NCBI GenBank assembly: GCA_001687465.1
Contig: LVLI01000742.1
Coordinates: 1 to 16,394 of the forward strand
Reading direction: 5' to 3'
Source of the DNA: Halocafeteria seosinensis
Lineage: Eukaryota > Sar > Bigyra > Bicosoecida
Length of the DNA: 16,394 nucleotides
Shown one piece after another: positions 14,401 to 16,394 of the stretch. Numbering within the stretch: position 1 is the stretch's first letter; each line of letters begins with the position of its first letter. Position numbers and translations under genes: made by a program. The notes beneath the pieces were generated by a model, which saw only the letters and a program-made list of their open reading frames with translations, was not told the DNA's origin and made no database searches.

Positions 14401-16394
14401 CAACCCTATGCTTCTAGAATCGTGGTTCCGGGGACTTCTAAAGCTACGGCCTTATAATCTCGTAACCGGAAGATATCGAAATCCGGAACTAACAGTTATC
14501 TATCCTGAGAATATACAGAGGCCGAACGATGTGTCTCCAATGATTTGGTCTCCTGGAGCTCCTGATAACAACAGCGTTGCCGACATACACCCAGTCGGGG
14601 CTTTGAGACTGCAAGACTTACGAAGACTCCAACCGGAGGAATTGCACCAATGCTTGCAATTAACGCCGGAGCATATGGCAGGTCTCAAGGAAGCCTTCCG
14701 TATATATCAGTTTCCGGATATCCATCATTTGGAACAAAACAATGCTGACCCCCTAACGCGTGGGAGAAGCGCACTTCTTCCTTATCTTGAAGACGCTCGA
14801 GCGTATGGTCGCCGTCTCGTGGAGAGCCTCTTTCACAGCCAAACAGAAAACGTATTCTATCGTCTGAATTACAACTTGAGCGTTGCCAATCGAAATCGTG
14901 TAGAGATACAAAACGATAACGCCATCGCAGAGGGACCCCAAGGAATGGAGGACGAGGGTGCCTACTATCTGCAGCGAGTTGAAAACGTCAAGAGGGACAG
15001 ACAAATACGCAGCCAGATAGACTTTTGCAGCTTCGGATGCGTTGATTGGTTGCTGATGTGCAGAGAATCGTCCCGGAATGCAAGACTGTTTGTTCAGTTT
15101 TTCGACGCGGATGCCAACGAAAGAATCTCAGCTATGAGCGTTTGTATGTCGATGGCTATAACTCTGGTACTCCCTGATGCTACTGCAGTGCTGTCACAGG
15201 GCAAAAAGGACAGTGAGGAGTCACGTGAAACCACAGATGCGGCACGTCGTCTCTTGGAAATTTGGTTGGCAATAAAATCAGACGACGGTAATCAGGATGA
15301 AGCTCAATTATGGGAGGCTGCGTATCAGTTCGACAATTTACGCCAGAACCCTCCCATACCCACTTACAGGGTTGCTTCGCGCGATCAACTCGACCCGCTA
15401 GTACCGGAGAACTGCGCTTCTAGAGAGTCAATTTTGTACTGCTTACAACGTGGAATCGTACCCCTTTCGAGCCGCTTGAATGATGGGGTTCGTCAAGCAA
15501 TGATACGGTTCATTTGTGAGAGAAAATTCCATTTCCATATTGCTTTTGGAACGGATGATGAATACCATCGAGTAAGAAGCAGTGTCACCAATTCTGTGGA
15601 ACTAGACGTCATTCTTGACTACAACAGGGCAAAGCAACAACTCGAAAAGCGGGCTTACCGAAATGATAAAGCCTTTGCTCACAGAGAGTGTCTGCGGTTA
15701 TTCAGGTATCTGAAAGGCTCCAATAGAGTTCCAGCTATATTCTTCTGCCTAGACAGTTCCGCATGTAGAGACATTGCACACTCAATGGCACTGGAACTTG
15801 TAGCAAATGAGGCAATGACTGTCTTGCGCAAGCGTTCCAGTGAACTTTTGGGTCACGTCGGTCGTCAGGATGGTGGGTTTGTGGATGGAGTCGCCAATGG
15901 AGATGACAATGATGGTGGAAGACGTGCACGCATTCGTCAGCAACAGGTGGTAGATGAGCGGGATGAAGAGGTGAGAGAATTACGTTCGTATGCGAAAAAG
16001 TTCCTTAGCGAATGGATCAAGCTTAAAAAAGATTACGAAGACAGACGCCATCCTTTCATGAACGGTGCAAACAAGAGTGAAGGTGAAAGAGAGATGCGCA
16101 ACCGAGTGTGGGAGAGTGGTTTTCGGCTTAGTCGGTTGCTGCAGGATTTCCGAGAGGAAGTTCCTGAGCATTCTTTAACCTCAGATGGGATGTTGATCTC
16201 CGTTGAGCGTCTTGATAGAGCGTTTGGAGGAAATGGCCATGTAACAAACGATAGTGTGCATTCCAAGAAGGAGTTGTTTTGCATGCAGCGTGGAATCGGA
16301 TTTTACTCTAACAAAGTCAGCTTCAAGGACAAAGAAGCTCTTCTTCATCTTTTCTGTTTCCGAACAGAACAGGAAACTCGTGCACCTCTTCAGC
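11465..16394 (+). CDS. DDX60-like Ski2-family DExH RNA helicase with PIN-like domain, gene 2 (5' part; runs off the right edge)
   Basis: Exon 1 is 11465-11537. Exon 2 starts at 11598 and stays open to the end of the window (1,623 complete codons). The phase-1 join restores an Asp codon exactly as in gene 1. Read in full, the protein is collinear with gene 1 and about two-thirds identical by eye around the helicase core. A PIN-like domain opens with IISGDS and continues with YLIERFF and YFVREFTEVW. The helicase region shows motif I APPSSGKT (823-830, Lys829), motif II DELH (926-929), motif III SAT (955-957), PAIFF (from 1403) and RGIG (1589-1592). The sequence stops just before the position of motif V, so motifs V and VI and the C-terminus are outside the window. 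Gene 2 lacks gene 1's basic repeat array and acidic linker, which accounts for its Walker Lys lying 219 residues earlier. The expected role is an RNA-dependent ATPase acting in the cytosol; an antiviral function is inferred from the family only. Confidence 0.9.
11538..11597 (+). other. Intron 1 of gene 2 (60 nt, phase 1)
   Basis: The donor is GCAG|GTAAGA at 11538 and the acceptor is GATACAG ending at 11597. Removal joins ..RQMA to DLRSLNRQKVIISGDS, matching the gene 1 junction in position and phase. The upstream candidate acceptor CTGTAG ending at 11583 leads to an in-frame TAG within about 30 nt, so it is excluded. A CTAAT branch-like motif lies near 11549-11553. Confidence 0.92.

Overview
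This window is nuclear DNA from a eukaryote. It is dominated by two very large, intron-poor genes in tandem on the plus strand. Both encode DDX60-like Ski2-family (DExH) RNA helicases with an N-terminal PIN-like domain. Evidence for a eukaryote: each gene starts with a short coding exon joined to the main exon by a 60-68 nt GT-AG intron, further consensus splice donors lie at the 3' end of gene 1 and upstream of both start codons, and there is no sign of bacterial operon structure. Few, short, 5'-biased introns with multi-kilobase exons would fit a compact algal (for example red algal) or fungal-type genome, but the sequence alone does not settle the lineage.

Layout. Positions 1-579 hold two pieces of an RNase H-like domain in opposite orientations: a middle part on the minus strand (230 down to the left edge) and a C-terminal part on the plus strand (about 421-579). 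Together they look like a rearranged retroelement relic. Positions 649-935 hold a decayed fragment of a third helicase copy, more like gene 2 than gene 1. Positions 936-1719 have no clear gene but contain a strong splice donor (CAG|GTAAGT at 1315/1316) that probably opens a leader intron. Gene 1 runs from ATG 1720, with exon 1 at 1720-1783 and exon 2 from 1852. The long frame closes at 9707 if unspliced. A perfect donor 12 nt before that stop, a 342-nt continuing frame and a second perfect donor argue for two more 3' exons, ending at 10303. Positions 10304-11464 are intergenic and hold an 18-bp near-palindrome, a foldback element between 10-bp direct repeats, and a leader-type splice donor. 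Gene 2 runs from ATG 11465 (exon 1 at 11465-11537, exon 2 from 11598) and stays open to the right edge at 16394. The window cuts it off just before helicase motif V.

Function. Both proteins have helicase motifs I, II and III, the PAIFF strand and the RGIG segment. Gene 1 also shows motifs V and VI. Known DDX60 proteins are cytosolic RNA helicase-like factors linked in animals to antiviral sensing and translation control. A tandem pair plus a dead third copy suggests birth-and-death evolution of the kind common in defence genes, but no sequence here proves a defence role. The two active copies differ mainly in gene 1's extra modules: a basic tandem-repeat array, an acidic linker, and a possible C-terminal extension containing a duplicated 35-residue unit.
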